From: Streptomyces sp. CNQ085
GTDB lineage: Bacteria; Actinomycetota; Actinomycetes; Streptomycetales; Streptomycetaceae
Direction: 5' to 3'
Assembly: GCF_022614595.1 (NCBI RefSeq)
Contig: NZ_JAJFAU010000010.1
Span: forward strand, 1 to 58,120
Length of the DNA: 58,120 nt
The position numbers were made by a program, and so were the translations under genes. A model generated the notes under the pieces. The model was not told the origin of the DNA. It did no database searches and saw only the letters and a list, made by a program, of their open reading frames with translations. Below, one piece after another: positions 49,216 through 58,120 of the stretch (position 1 is its first letter; each line of letters opens with the position of its first letter).

Positions 49216-49883
49216 GCGAGGGCGAGACGGAGAACCGACCGGTGCGGGACGAGCCCGTGCAGTACGACGAGGGCCACGGCACGGAGGTGGGCGTCGGCCC
49301 CCACCCCGAGCCGTGGCCGGCCGGTGAGCACTACGATCCGGAGCTGCTGGCCGGCGGCGACCGGCGCAACGTCGTGGACCGCTACCGCTACTGGACCCGG
49401 GAGGCGATCGTCGCCGATCTCGACACCCGGCGGCACGACTTCCATGTCGCGGTGGAGAACTGGAACCACGACTTCAACATCGGCAGTGTCGTACGCACTG
49501 CCAACGCCTTCCTGGCCAGGGGAGTCCACATCATCGGAAAACGCCGGTGGAACCGGCGCGGTGCGATGGTCACCGACCGGTACCAGCACATCACCCACCA
49601 CCCGGACATGGCCGCGCTGACCGACTGGGCACGGACCGAGGGGCTGCCGGTCATCGGCATCGACAACCTCCCCGGCGCCGTCCCGCTGGAGACCACCGAG
49701 CTGCCCCGCCGCTGTGTGCTGCTCTTCGGCCAGGAGGGCCCGGGGCTGACGGAGGACGCGTGGAGGCACGCCGAACGCGTCTGTTCCATCGCCCAGTTCG
49801 GCTCGACCCGGTCCATCAACGCGGGCGCCGCGGCGGCCATCGCCATGCACGCCTGGATCCGTGCGCACGCCGACGTAGGCTGA
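49212..49883 (+). CDS. TrmH/SpoU family RNA 2'-O-methyltransferase
   Basis: 223 residues from a GTG. The SpoU/SPOUT core from about 78 has motif 1 NWNHDFNIGSVVRTANAF, motif 2 LLFGQEGPGLTED and motif 3 STRSINAGAAAAIAMHAW, forming the trefoil-knot SAM site. The N-terminal 75 residues are variable (PEPWPAGEHYDPELLAGGDRRNV). The target RNA, rRNA or tRNA, cannot be told from sequence. Confidence 0.92.
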   Translation: MSEGETENRPVRDEPVQYDEGHGTEVGVGPHPEPWPAGEHYDPELLAGGDRRNVVDRYRYWTREAIVADLDTRRHDFHVAVENWNHDFNIGSVVRTANAFLARGVHIIGKRRWNRRGAMVTDRYQHITHHPDMAALTDWARTEGLPVIGIDNLPGAVPLETTELPRRCVLLFGQEGPGLTEDAWRHAERVCSIAQFGSTRSINAGAAAAIAMHAWIRAHADVG

Positions 49884-49928
49884 GAACGGTCCGCCGGGCC
49901 CCTTCCCGGGAGCTCTTCCGGCCCGGGA

Positions 49929-49978
49929 GCCCTTCGCCCCGGGAGTTCACCGCGCGGCGGACCCCCGGGGCGAAGGGC
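49929..49978. terminator. bidirectional terminator between trmH-like gene and paaN
   Basis: A perfect 15-bp stem (GCCCTTCGCCCCGGG at 49929-49943 with its complement at 49964-49978) and a 20-base loop, between two convergent genes. Confidence 0.75.
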
Positions 49979-50001
49979 CCCGGACCCCGGAGCGGAGGGC
50001 G

Positions 50002-51714
50002 TCAGGCCTGCCGGCGGACCTCCACCACGCGGAAGCGGCTCGCCACGAACGCCCCGTCGCACAGCGCGGCGTTGGCCGCCGGGTTGCCGCCGGAGCCGTG
50101 GAAGTCGGAGAACGCCGCGGTCTGGTTCACGTACACCCCGCCGGTGAGGTTCAGCGAGAGCTGGGCGCACTCCTCCAGGCATGCCTCCTCCACCAGGCGC
50201 TCCACCTCGGGCGAGGTGGTGTAGGCACCGACCGTCATCGCGCCCTTCTCCCGGACGGTGCGGCGCAGCAGCTCGACCGCCCCGGCCGTGGAGTCCACGG
50301 CGACGGCGAAGGAGACCGGCCCGAAGCACTCCGACATGCAGACCCCCTCCGACTCGGGCTTCGCCCCGTCCAGCCCGACGATCGCCGGGGTGCGGACCGT
50401 GGCCCCGGGGAACTCCGGGTGCTCCACCGAGCGCGAGGCCAGGATGGTCTCGCCCAGTTCCGGAGCCCCCTCCAGTCGCTCGCGGACCCCGGGGTTGACG
50501 ATCGCGCCCAGCAGCGCCACCGCTCGCTGGTCGTCACCCAGCAGCTTGTCCACCGCGCCCGCCAGGTCGGCGGTGAACTCCTCGTAGGACTTGTGGCCCG
50601 CGTCCGTTTCGATGCCGCCGCGCGGGATCAGCAGATTCTGCGGGGTGGTGCACATCTGGCCGCTGTAGAGGGACAGGGAGAAGGCCAGATTGCCCAGCAT
50701 GCCCCGGTAGTCGTCGGTGGAGTCCACGACGATCGTGTTGACACCGGCCTTCTCGGTGTAGACCTGGGCCTGGCGTGCGTTGGCCTCCAGCCAGTCACCG
50801 AAGGCGGCCGACCCCGTGTAGTCGATGATCCGGACCTCGGGGCGCAGGGCCAGCTCCTTGGCGATGCCCTCGCCGTCCCGCTCGGCGGCCAGCGCCACCG
50901 CGTTCGGGTCGAAGCCGGCCTCGGCGAGGACCTCGCGGGCGGCCCGCACTGTCAGCGCCAGCGGCAGGACCGCGCGCGGATGCGGCTTGACCAGCACCGG
51001 ATTGCCCGTGGCCAGGGAGGCGAACAGGCCCGGGTAGCCGTTCCAGGTGGGGAAGGTGTTACAGCCGATCATCAGTGAGACGCCGCGCGGCACCGGCGTG
51101 AAATCCTTGGCCAGCTCCAGCGGATCCCGCCTGCCCTGCGGCTTGGACCACCGGGCCGAGGCCGGGGTGCGGGTCTGCTCGGCGTAGGCGTACGCCACCG
51201 CCTCCAGGCCGCGGTCCTGGGCGTGAGGCCCGCCGGCCTGCATCGCCATCAGGTACGCCTGTCCGCTGGTGTGCATCACCGCGTGGGCGAACTCGTGGGT
51301 GCGCGCGTTGATCCGGGCCAGGATCTCCAGGCACACCAGCGCCCTCGTCTCCGGCCCCGCGTCCCGCCAGGCGGGGAGCGCGGCGCGCATCGCGGGCAGC
51401 AGTGCCTCGATGCCGGCGTGCGGGTACTCCACGCCCAGCTCGACGCCGTACGGCGACACCTCACCGCCCACCCAGCCGTCGGTGCCGGGCTGGTCCAGCT
51501 CGAAGCGGCGGCCCAGCAGGGCGTCGAACGCGGCCTTCCCCCCGGCGGGGCCGAGCGTGCCGTGCTCCTCGCCGTACGCCTTGGGGTGCTCCGGGTACGG
51601 GGACCAGTACTCCCTGGTGCTGATCGCCTCCACCGCCCGCCGGAGCGTCGGGCGGTGCTTCTCCGCGAGCCCCTCCGGGGTCAGCGGCGGAGCCTGGGTG
51701 GGTGCGGCGGCCAT
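50002..51714 (-). CDS. paaN: phenylacetic acid degradation aldehyde dehydrogenase PaaN
   Basis: 570 residues from the ATG at 51714 (MAAAPTQAPPLTPEG). The aldehyde dehydrogenase fold spans almost the full length: MIGCNTFPTWNGYPGLFASLATGNPVLVKPHP, YTGSAAFGDWLEANAR and catalytic Cys355 in LYSGQMCTTPQNLL. It oxidises the ring-opened semialdehyde of the paa pathway. Unlike E. coli PaaZ (about 680 residues) it has no C-terminal MaoC/hydratase domain, so ring hydrolysis must come from another protein. Divergent from tetR; PaaR-like operator 2 lies 120 bases upstream. Confidence 0.93.
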   Translation of the reverse strand: MAAAPTQAPPLTPEGLAEKHRPTLRRAVEAISTREYWSPYPEHPKAYGEEHGTLGPAGGKAAFDALLGRRFELDQPGTDGWVGGEVSPYGVELGVEYPHAGIEALLPAMRAALPAWRDAGPETRALVCLEILARINARTHEFAHAVMHTSGQAYLMAMQAGGPHAQDRGLEAVAYAYAEQTRTPASARWSKPQGRRDPLELAKDFTPVPRGVSLMIGCNTFPTWNGYPGLFASLATGNPVLVKPHPRAVLPLALTVRAAREVLAEAGFDPNAVALAAERDGEGIAKELALRPEVRIIDYTGSAAFGDWLEANARQAQVYTEKAGVNTIVVDSTDDYRGMLGNLAFSLSLYSGQMCTTPQNLLIPRGGIETDAGHKSYEEFTADLAGAVDKLLGDDQRAVALLGAIVNPGVRERLEGAPELGETILASRSVEHPEFPGATVRTPAIVGLDGAKPESEGVCMSECFGPVSFAVAVDSTAGAVELLRRTVREKGAMTVGAYTTSPEVERLVEEACLEECAQLSLNLTGGVYVNQTAAFSDFHGSGGNPAANAALCDGAFVASRFRVVEVRRQA

Positions 51715-51833
51715 CGGGGACCAACTCCTCGTCGAGCGGGCGGGCGGGGGCGGTGCCGTACAGACGGCGCCCAGGCGGTCCGTGGAAGGCACGCGGGCCG
51801 CCGTGCGCGGCGGACGGACAGGAAGATACTGCT

Positions 51834-51847
51834 ACCGAACGGTCGGT
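51834..51847. promoter_or_regulatory. PaaR-like operator 2 (paaN / tetR divergent region)
   Basis: ACCGAACGGTCGGT, the second copy of the ACCGAAC-N2-TCGGT palindrome, placed 24 bases before the tetR start and 120 bases before paaN. This position suits autoregulation of tetR and control of paaN. Confidence 0.82.
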
Positions 51848-51870
51848 CGGGGCAAGAGGGGCAGGCCGTC

Positions 51871-51879
51871 TGTGGATAA
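51871..51879. promoter_or_regulatory. perfect DnaA box overlapping the tetR start codon
   Basis: TGTGGATAA, 23 bases after PaaR-like operator 2. The GTG start of the TetR gene (51872-51874) is inside the box. Confidence 0.6.
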
Positions 51880-52546
51880 CATCGAGGCCATGCCAGTCGA
51901 GCCGCCAGTCGAGCCGCCAGTCGAGCCGTCGGCCAAACCGTCGGCCAAGTCGCCGGCCAAGTCGCCGGGGCGCGACACCTACACGCCCGAGTCGCTTCTC
52001 GCGGTGGCCGTGGAGGTGTTCAACGAGCGCGGTTACGACGGCACCTCGATGGAGCACCTCTCCCGCGCGGCGGGTATCTCCAAGTCCTCCATCTACCACC
52101 ACGTGCGGGGCAAGGAGGAGCTGCTGCGCCGGGCGATAGCCCGCGCGCTCGACGGCCTCTTCGCCATCCTGGACGAGCCGGACGCCGGCCGGGGGCGGGC
52201 GATCGAGCGGCTGGAGCACGTCACCCGCCGCACCGCCGAGGTGCTGACGGCCGAGCTGCCCTACGTCACCCTGCTGTTGCGGGTGCGGGGCAACACCCGT
52301 ACCGAACGCTGGGCGATGGAGCGCCGCCGGGAGTTCGACCACCGGGTGGCAGGGCTGCTGAAGGCCGCCGCCGCCGAGGGCGACATCCGCTCGGACCTCG
52401 ACGCCCGGCTGGCCACACGGCTGCTCTTCGGGATGATCAATTCCATCGTGGAGTGGTACCGCCCGCAGCCCGGGGACGCCGCGGACCGCGAGCGGGTCGC
52501 CGACTCGGTGGTGCGGCTGGCCTTCGAGGGGCTGCGCAGGCAGTAG
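51872..52546 (+). CDS. paaR: TetR family regulator, probable PaaR
   Basis: 224 residues from the GTG at 51872 (an ATG at 51890 is possible). Residues 7-31 are a repeat-encoded Pro/Val/Glu then Ser/Ala/Lys tail. The TetR HTH follows (TPESLLAVAVEVFNERGYDGTSMEHLSRAAGISKSSIYHHVRGKEELLRRAI). The C-terminal ligand domain is helical. It is divergent from paaN and its palindromic operator-like site occurs at three promoters, including paaA. The ligand is probably phenylacetyl-CoA, as known for PaaR; that is inferred. Confidence 0.87.
   Translation: MDNIEAMPVEPPVEPPVEPSAKPSAKSPAKSPGRDTYTPESLLAVAVEVFNERGYDGTSMEHLSRAAGISKSSIYHHVRGKEELLRRAIARALDGLFAILDEPDAGRGRAIERLEHVTRRTAEVLTAELPYVTLLLRVRGNTRTERWAMERRREFDHRVAGLLKAAAAEGDIRSDLDARLATRLLFGMINSIVEWYRPQPGDAADRERVADSVVRLAFEGLRRQ
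51893..51964 (+). repeat. tandem 12-base repeat in the tetR N-terminal codons
   Basis: Six in-frame 12-base units: three identical CCAGTCGAGCCG (51893-51928), then TCGGCCAAACCG, TCGGCCAAGTCG and CCGGCCAAGTCG. They encode PVEP x3 followed by SAKP, SAKS, PAKS. Copy number can change by slippage without breaking the frame. Confidence 0.85.
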
Positions 52547-52598
52547 CGGAGGAGGAGCCGAGGGACGGGAGGCGGGGGCGGGCCGACTCGCTCGCCGC

Positions 52599-53099
52599 TC
52601 ACGGCTCGGGTTCCAGGTCGGTCTCCTCGAAGACCAGCAGGGTGCGGGTGCTCAGCACCTCCGGCATCGCCTGTATCCGGGTGAGCACCAGCTCCCGCAG
52701 CGCCCGGTTGTCGGCCGTGTGCACCAGCAGCAGCACATCGAAGTCGCCGCTGACCAGCGCGATGTGAGCGGCGCCCGGCAGCGCCTGGAGCTTCTCGCGC
52801 ACCGCGCGCCAGGAGTTCTGAACGATCTTCAAGGTGATGTACGCCGACGCGCCCTGACCGGCGCGCTCGTGGTCCACCCGGGCCGTGAAGCCGCGTATCA
52901 CCCCGTCCTCGACGAGGCGGTTGATCCGGGCGTACGCGTTCGCCCGTGACACGTGCACCCGTTCGGCGACCGACCGTATCGAGGCGCGCCCGTCCAGTTG
53001 CAGCATCCGCAGGATGGACCGGTCGACGGGATCGAGCGGTCTGGCGGGCGGCCGGTTCTCGTCTTCCGGCGCCTCGGGGACCATCTGTTCTTCCGGCAT
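52599..53099 (-). CDS. Lrp/AsnC family transcriptional regulator
   Basis: 166 residues from the ATG at 53099 (MPEEQMVPEAPEDENRPP), with GGAGG 8 bases upstream. N-terminal HTH (LDPVDRSILRMLQLDGRASIRSVAERVHVSRANAYARINRLVEDGVI) and a C-terminal RAM/AsnC ligand domain (GASAYITLKIVQNSWRAVREKLQALPGAAHIALVSGDFDVLLLVHTADN). Divergent from the branched-chain oxoacid dehydrogenase operon, the arrangement of BkdR-type regulators, which respond to branched-chain amino acids. Confidence 0.92.
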   Translation of the reverse strand: MPEEQMVPEAPEDENRPPARPLDPVDRSILRMLQLDGRASIRSVAERVHVSRANAYARINRLVEDGVIRGFTARVDHERAGQGASAYITLKIVQNSWRAVREKLQALPGAAHIALVSGDFDVLLLVHTADNRALRELVLTRIQAMPEVLSTRTLLVFEETDLEPEP

Positions 53100-53157
53100 G
53101 GCCTGCCGCCTCCCCTCCATGGACGTCCTGCCGACATCCCACGCGGTGCGGAACCGT

Positions 53158-53180
53158 TTGTCCACAGGGTGGTGCCACCC
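53158..53180. promoter_or_regulatory. perfect DnaA box abutting a palindrome in the lrp-bkd region
   Basis: TTGTCCACA at 53158-53166 is the exact streptomycete DnaA box. Directly after it, GGGTGGTGCCACCC (53167-53180) is a palindrome with 6-bp arms and a 2-base centre. The palindrome could be an Lrp site; the DnaA box lies 34 bases from PaaR-like operator 3. Confidence 0.6.
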
Positions 53181-53200
53181 GTAGCCAAAATGCGCCGGCG

Positions 53201-53214
53201 ACCGAACAATCGGT
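53201..53214. promoter_or_regulatory. PaaR-like operator 3 (dehydrogenase operon promoter region)
   Basis: ACCGAACAATCGGT, the third copy of the ACCGAAC-N2-TCGGT core, 63 bases before the bkdA start and between divergent lrp and bkdA. It suggests that the TetR protein encoded 1.3 kb away also controls this operon. Confidence 0.75.
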
Positions 53215-53276
53215 AGGGGGTTCGCCGGATCCGGTGCGGCTCCCCGCCCGCAGATGCCCTCACCAGGAGGTGCCGC

Positions 53277-54433
53277 ATGACAGTCCTGGAGCAGCCAGGC
53301 GCATACCGCCCCGCGCCGCCGCCCGCCTGGCAGCCACGCACGGACCCCGTGCCGCTGCTGCCGGACTCCGAGCCGTACCGGCTGCTGGGCACCGGGGCCG
53401 GTCTCGACCCCGGCCTGCTCAGGACGCTCTACGCGCAACTGGTGAGGGGCCGCCGCTACAACCGGCAGGCCACCGCGCTCACCAGGCAGGGCAGGCTCGC
53501 CGTCTACCCCTCCTCCACCGGGCAGGAGGCGTGCGAGGTGGCCGCGGCCCTGGTGCTCCGGGAGCGGGACTGGCTCTTCCCCAGCTACCGCGACACCCTC
53601 GCCGCCGTCGCCCGCGGCATGGACCCGGCCGATGCGCTGGGTCTGCTGCGCGGCGACTGGCACACCGGCTACGACCCGTACGAACACCGGGTCGCCCCGC
53701 TGTCCACCCCGCTGGCCACCCACCTGCCGCACGCCGTCGGGCTCGCCCACGCCGCCAGGCTCAAGGGCGACGACGTGGTGGCGTTGGCCATGGTCGGCGA
53801 CGGCGGCACCAGTGAGGGCGACTTCCACGAGGCGCTGAACTTCGCCGCCGTCTGGCGCACCCCGACGGTCTTCCTCGTGCAGAACAACGGCTTCGCGATC
53901 TCCGTCCCCCTGGCCAAGCAGACCGCCGCGCCCTCGCTGGCCCACAAGGCCGTCGGCTACGGCGTCCCCGGCCGGCTGGTCGACGGCAACGACGCCGCGG
54001 CCGTCCACCGGGTCCTGACCGAGGCCGTCGAGCGCGCCCGGCGCGGTGAGGGACCCACCCTCGTGGAGGCCGTGACCTACCGGGTCGACGCCCACACCAA
54101 CGCCGACGACGCCACCCGCTACCGCGACGACGACGAGGTCGGGGCATGGCTCGAACACGACCCCGTTGCGCTGCTGGAGCGCGAGCTGACCGAGCGCGGC
54201 CTGTTCGACGACGCGACACGCGACGGGGCGCACGAGGAGGCCGAGGAGATGGCCGCACGGCTGCGCGAGGCGATGAACGAGGATCCGGTGCTCGACCCGG
54301 CTGACCTCTTCGACCACGTCTACGCGGAGAAGACCACGCAGCTCGGGGAGCAGGCCGCACAGCTGCGCGCCGAGCTGGACGCGGAGAACGACGGACAGGA
54401 CGGGGCCGCCGGGCACGCAGCGGGAGGCGGGCG

Positions 54434-54437
<4 letters not shown>
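53277..54437 (+). CDS. bkdA: branched-chain 2-oxoacid dehydrogenase E1 alpha subunit
   Basis: 386 residues. AGGAGG lies 6 bases before the ATG. The thiamine-diphosphate motif is GDGGTSEGDFHEALNFAAVWRTPTVFLVQNN, and RRYNRQATALTRQGRLAVYPSSTGQEA and EAVTYRVDAHTNADDATRYR are E1-alpha signatures. It decarboxylates 2-oxoacids from Val, Leu and Ile, feeding branched acyl-CoA into fatty acid and polyketide starters. A pyruvate or acetoin dehydrogenase cannot be fully excluded, but the adjacent Lrp gene supports Bkd. Confidence 0.9.
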
Positions 54438-56988
<2,551 letters not shown>

Positions 56989-57032
56989 CGCCCCCCGGCC
57001 CGGGCCCGGGCAGAGGGGGTCACACTCGGGGT

Positions 57033-57968
57033 ATGACGCATGTGTACGAGGCCGTCGTCATCGCCGGCGGCGCCGCACGCCGACTCGGCGGGACGGACAA
57101 GCCCGCCCTCACGGTCGGGGGCCGGACGCTGCTCGACCGGGTGCTGGACGCCTGCGCGGACGCGGCGCGGACGGTGGTCGTCGGCCCGCGCAGGCCGACA
57201 GCCCGGCCGGTGGACTGGACGCGCGAGGAGCCGCCCGGGGGAGGGCCGCTGGCGGCCCTCGACGCCGGACTGCGGCGTACCGGGAGCGAGACGGTGCTGG
57301 TGCTCTCCGCCGATCTGCCGTTCCTGACCTCCGCCACCGTGCGGGTGCTGCTGGACGCCCTGTGCGCCGCACACGGCGCGGGGCCCGGCCCCGAAGACCC
57401 CGACGGGCCCACCGGCCCCGACGGGGCGATCGTGGACGACGGGCGCGCCCAGCCCCTCCTGGGCGCCTACCGCGCCGAGTCCCTCCGCCGCGAGCTGGCC
57501 CTGCTCGCCGCCGAGTACGGACATCCGGCGAACCTTCCCCTGCGGCTGCTCACCGACGAACTCGCGCTGCGCCGTGTCGTCCCCGCACGCCCCGAGGAGG
57601 CCCGCGACTGCGACACCTGGGAGGAACTCTCCTCGGCCCGCTCGCGGATCAGGGAGCATGGACGTGTGCTGAACGAATGGATGACCGCGGCCAAGGCCGA
57701 ACTCGGTATCGACCTCGACGTCGACACCGCCGCCCTCCTCGACCTCGCGCGGGACGCCGCGCACGGCGTGGCCCGGCCCGCCGCCCCGCTGACGACCTTC
57801 CTCGTCGGGTACGCGGCGGCGCGTGCGGGCGGGGGCCCCGAGGACGTGGCCGGGGCCGCGCGCAAGGCCGCCGAACTGGCCCGGCGCTGGGCCGCGGAGG
57901 CGGAGGGAAGGGAGCGGGCCGGCGGGAGCGGGGAGCCCCGCGGCGGAGAGGGAACGGACGCCGGATGA
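57033..57968 (+). CDS. mobA: molybdenum cofactor guanylyltransferase (MobA-like) fused to DUF6457 domain
   Basis: 311 residues from the ATG at 57033. N-terminal nucleotidyltransferase: VIAGGAARRLGGTDKPALTVGGRTLLDRVL (nucleotide loop), EEPPGGGPLAALDAGL, LVLSADLPFLT and QPLLGAYR. It attaches GMP to molybdopterin. From about residue 213 (LNEWMTAAKAELGIDLDVD) a helical DUF6457 domain follows, a fusion common in Streptomyces. The stop overlaps the next gene's ATG (ATGA). Confidence 0.9.
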   Translation: MTHVYEAVVIAGGAARRLGGTDKPALTVGGRTLLDRVLDACADAARTVVVGPRRPTARPVDWTREEPPGGGPLAALDAGLRRTGSETVLVLSADLPFLTSATVRVLLDALCAAHGAGPGPEDPDGPTGPDGAIVDDGRAQPLLGAYRAESLRRELALLAAEYGHPANLPLRLLTDELALRRVVPARPEEARDCDTWEELSSARSRIREHGRVLNEWMTAAKAELGIDLDVDTAALLDLARDAAHGVARPAAPLTTFLVGYAAARAGGGPEDVAGAARKAAELARRWAAEAEGRERAGGSGEPRGGEGTDAG

Positions 57969-58120
57969 GCGGTGACGAACTGGCCGACGCCCTCGCCCTG
58001 GCCAACGGCCGCGGTGACGCCGGTGACGCCGGTGACGGCGCGTACGGCGACGCGTACGGCGCCGCCCGCCGTGACGCGCGCGACACCGGGCACGGTGACG
58101 GCCGGTCCGGGGGGCGGGGC
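57965..58120 (+). CDS. start of a gene, possibly moeA (3' truncated by window edge)
   Basis: 52 codons visible: MSGDELADALALANGRGDAGDAGDGAYG, then Asp/Gly/Ala/Arg-rich sequence. It overlaps the mobA stop by 4 bases, so is co-translated. In Streptomyces a molybdopterin molybdotransferase (moeA) often follows mobA, but the visible part is low-complexity and holds no diagnostic motif, so the identity rests on context only. Confidence 0.45.
   Translation, partial: MSGDELADALALANGRGDAGDAGDGAYGDAYGAARRDARDTGHGDGRSGGRG

Noticed and set aside
50126..50139. parS-like GGTTCACGTACACC inside paaN
   Set aside because: Four mismatches to the 14-bp parS; not distinguishable from chance.
51893..51964. Tandem repeat as a CRISPR-like array
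   Set aside because: 12-base units without spacers, inside a coding frame; ordinary coding microsatellite.

Overview
The window is a core chromosomal segment of a Streptomyces-like actinomycete. This rests on high GC with strong GC bias at third codon positions, frequent GTG starts, many 4-base gene overlaps, and the replication-origin gene order rpmH-dnaA-oriC-dnaN-gnd-recF-dciA-gyrB-gyrA. Other markers are an 872-base oriC full of DnaA boxes, parAB carrying embedded parS sites, the actinomycete division gene crgA, class E sortases and the fhaAB-pstP-rodA-pbpA-pknB growth cluster. I see no insertion sequence, prophage, CRISPR array or rRNA operon.

Layout. 1-6548: tail of trxA, then a leftward block (rpmH, rnpA, yidD, yidC, jag/khpB, rsmG, parA, parB, GNAT acetyltransferase) with four parS or parS-like sites. 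6549-19495: rightward replication and topology genes: dnaA, oriC, dnaN, gnd, recF, dciA, gyrB, gyrA and a DUF3566 membrane protein. 19548-24180: tRNA-Ile, a 44-residue DLW-39 protein, a decayed von Willebrand A (vWA) gene fragment ahead of an intact secreted partner, a membrane Ser/Thr kinase, an HTH regulator and tRNA-Ala. 24251-31234: DUF5324 protein, cyclophilin, rhomboid protease, a trio of perfect DnaA boxes, crgA, DUF881 protein, a small membrane protein, pabA/trpG and two paralogous class E sortases. 31373-39352: leftward fhaA-fhaB-pstP-rodA-pbpA-pknB, a phosphorylation-controlled cell-wall growth module. 39676-43120: tRNA-Leu with a very strong terminator, DUF2252 protein, J-domain protein and rhodanese.

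43300-56988 is a catabolic block: paaABCDE (phenylacetyl-CoA epoxidase), a divergent DUF5819-HTTM-TrmH operon, paaN, a TetR regulator, an Lrp regulator and a three-gene branched-chain 2-oxoacid dehydrogenase operon. Three copies of one operator-like palindrome (core ACCGAAC-N2-TCGGT) sit before paaA, between paaN and tetR, and before the dehydrogenase operon. This suggests one TetR/PaaR regulon covering both pathways. A perfect DnaA box lies within about 40 bases of each copy. The right end holds mobA and the start of a further, probably molybdenum-cofactor, gene.

Most distinctive sequence observations: the shared PaaR-like operators paired with DnaA boxes; a 35-G homopolymer inside the dehydrogenase E2 gene; a Gly-to-Ser change in the GyrA quinolone-determining region; the DnaA-box trio upstream of crgA; perfect palindromes over the GNAT start codon, before parA and before rpmH; and the vWA gene remnant. 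Function calls are family assignments from reading the translations; no database search was run.
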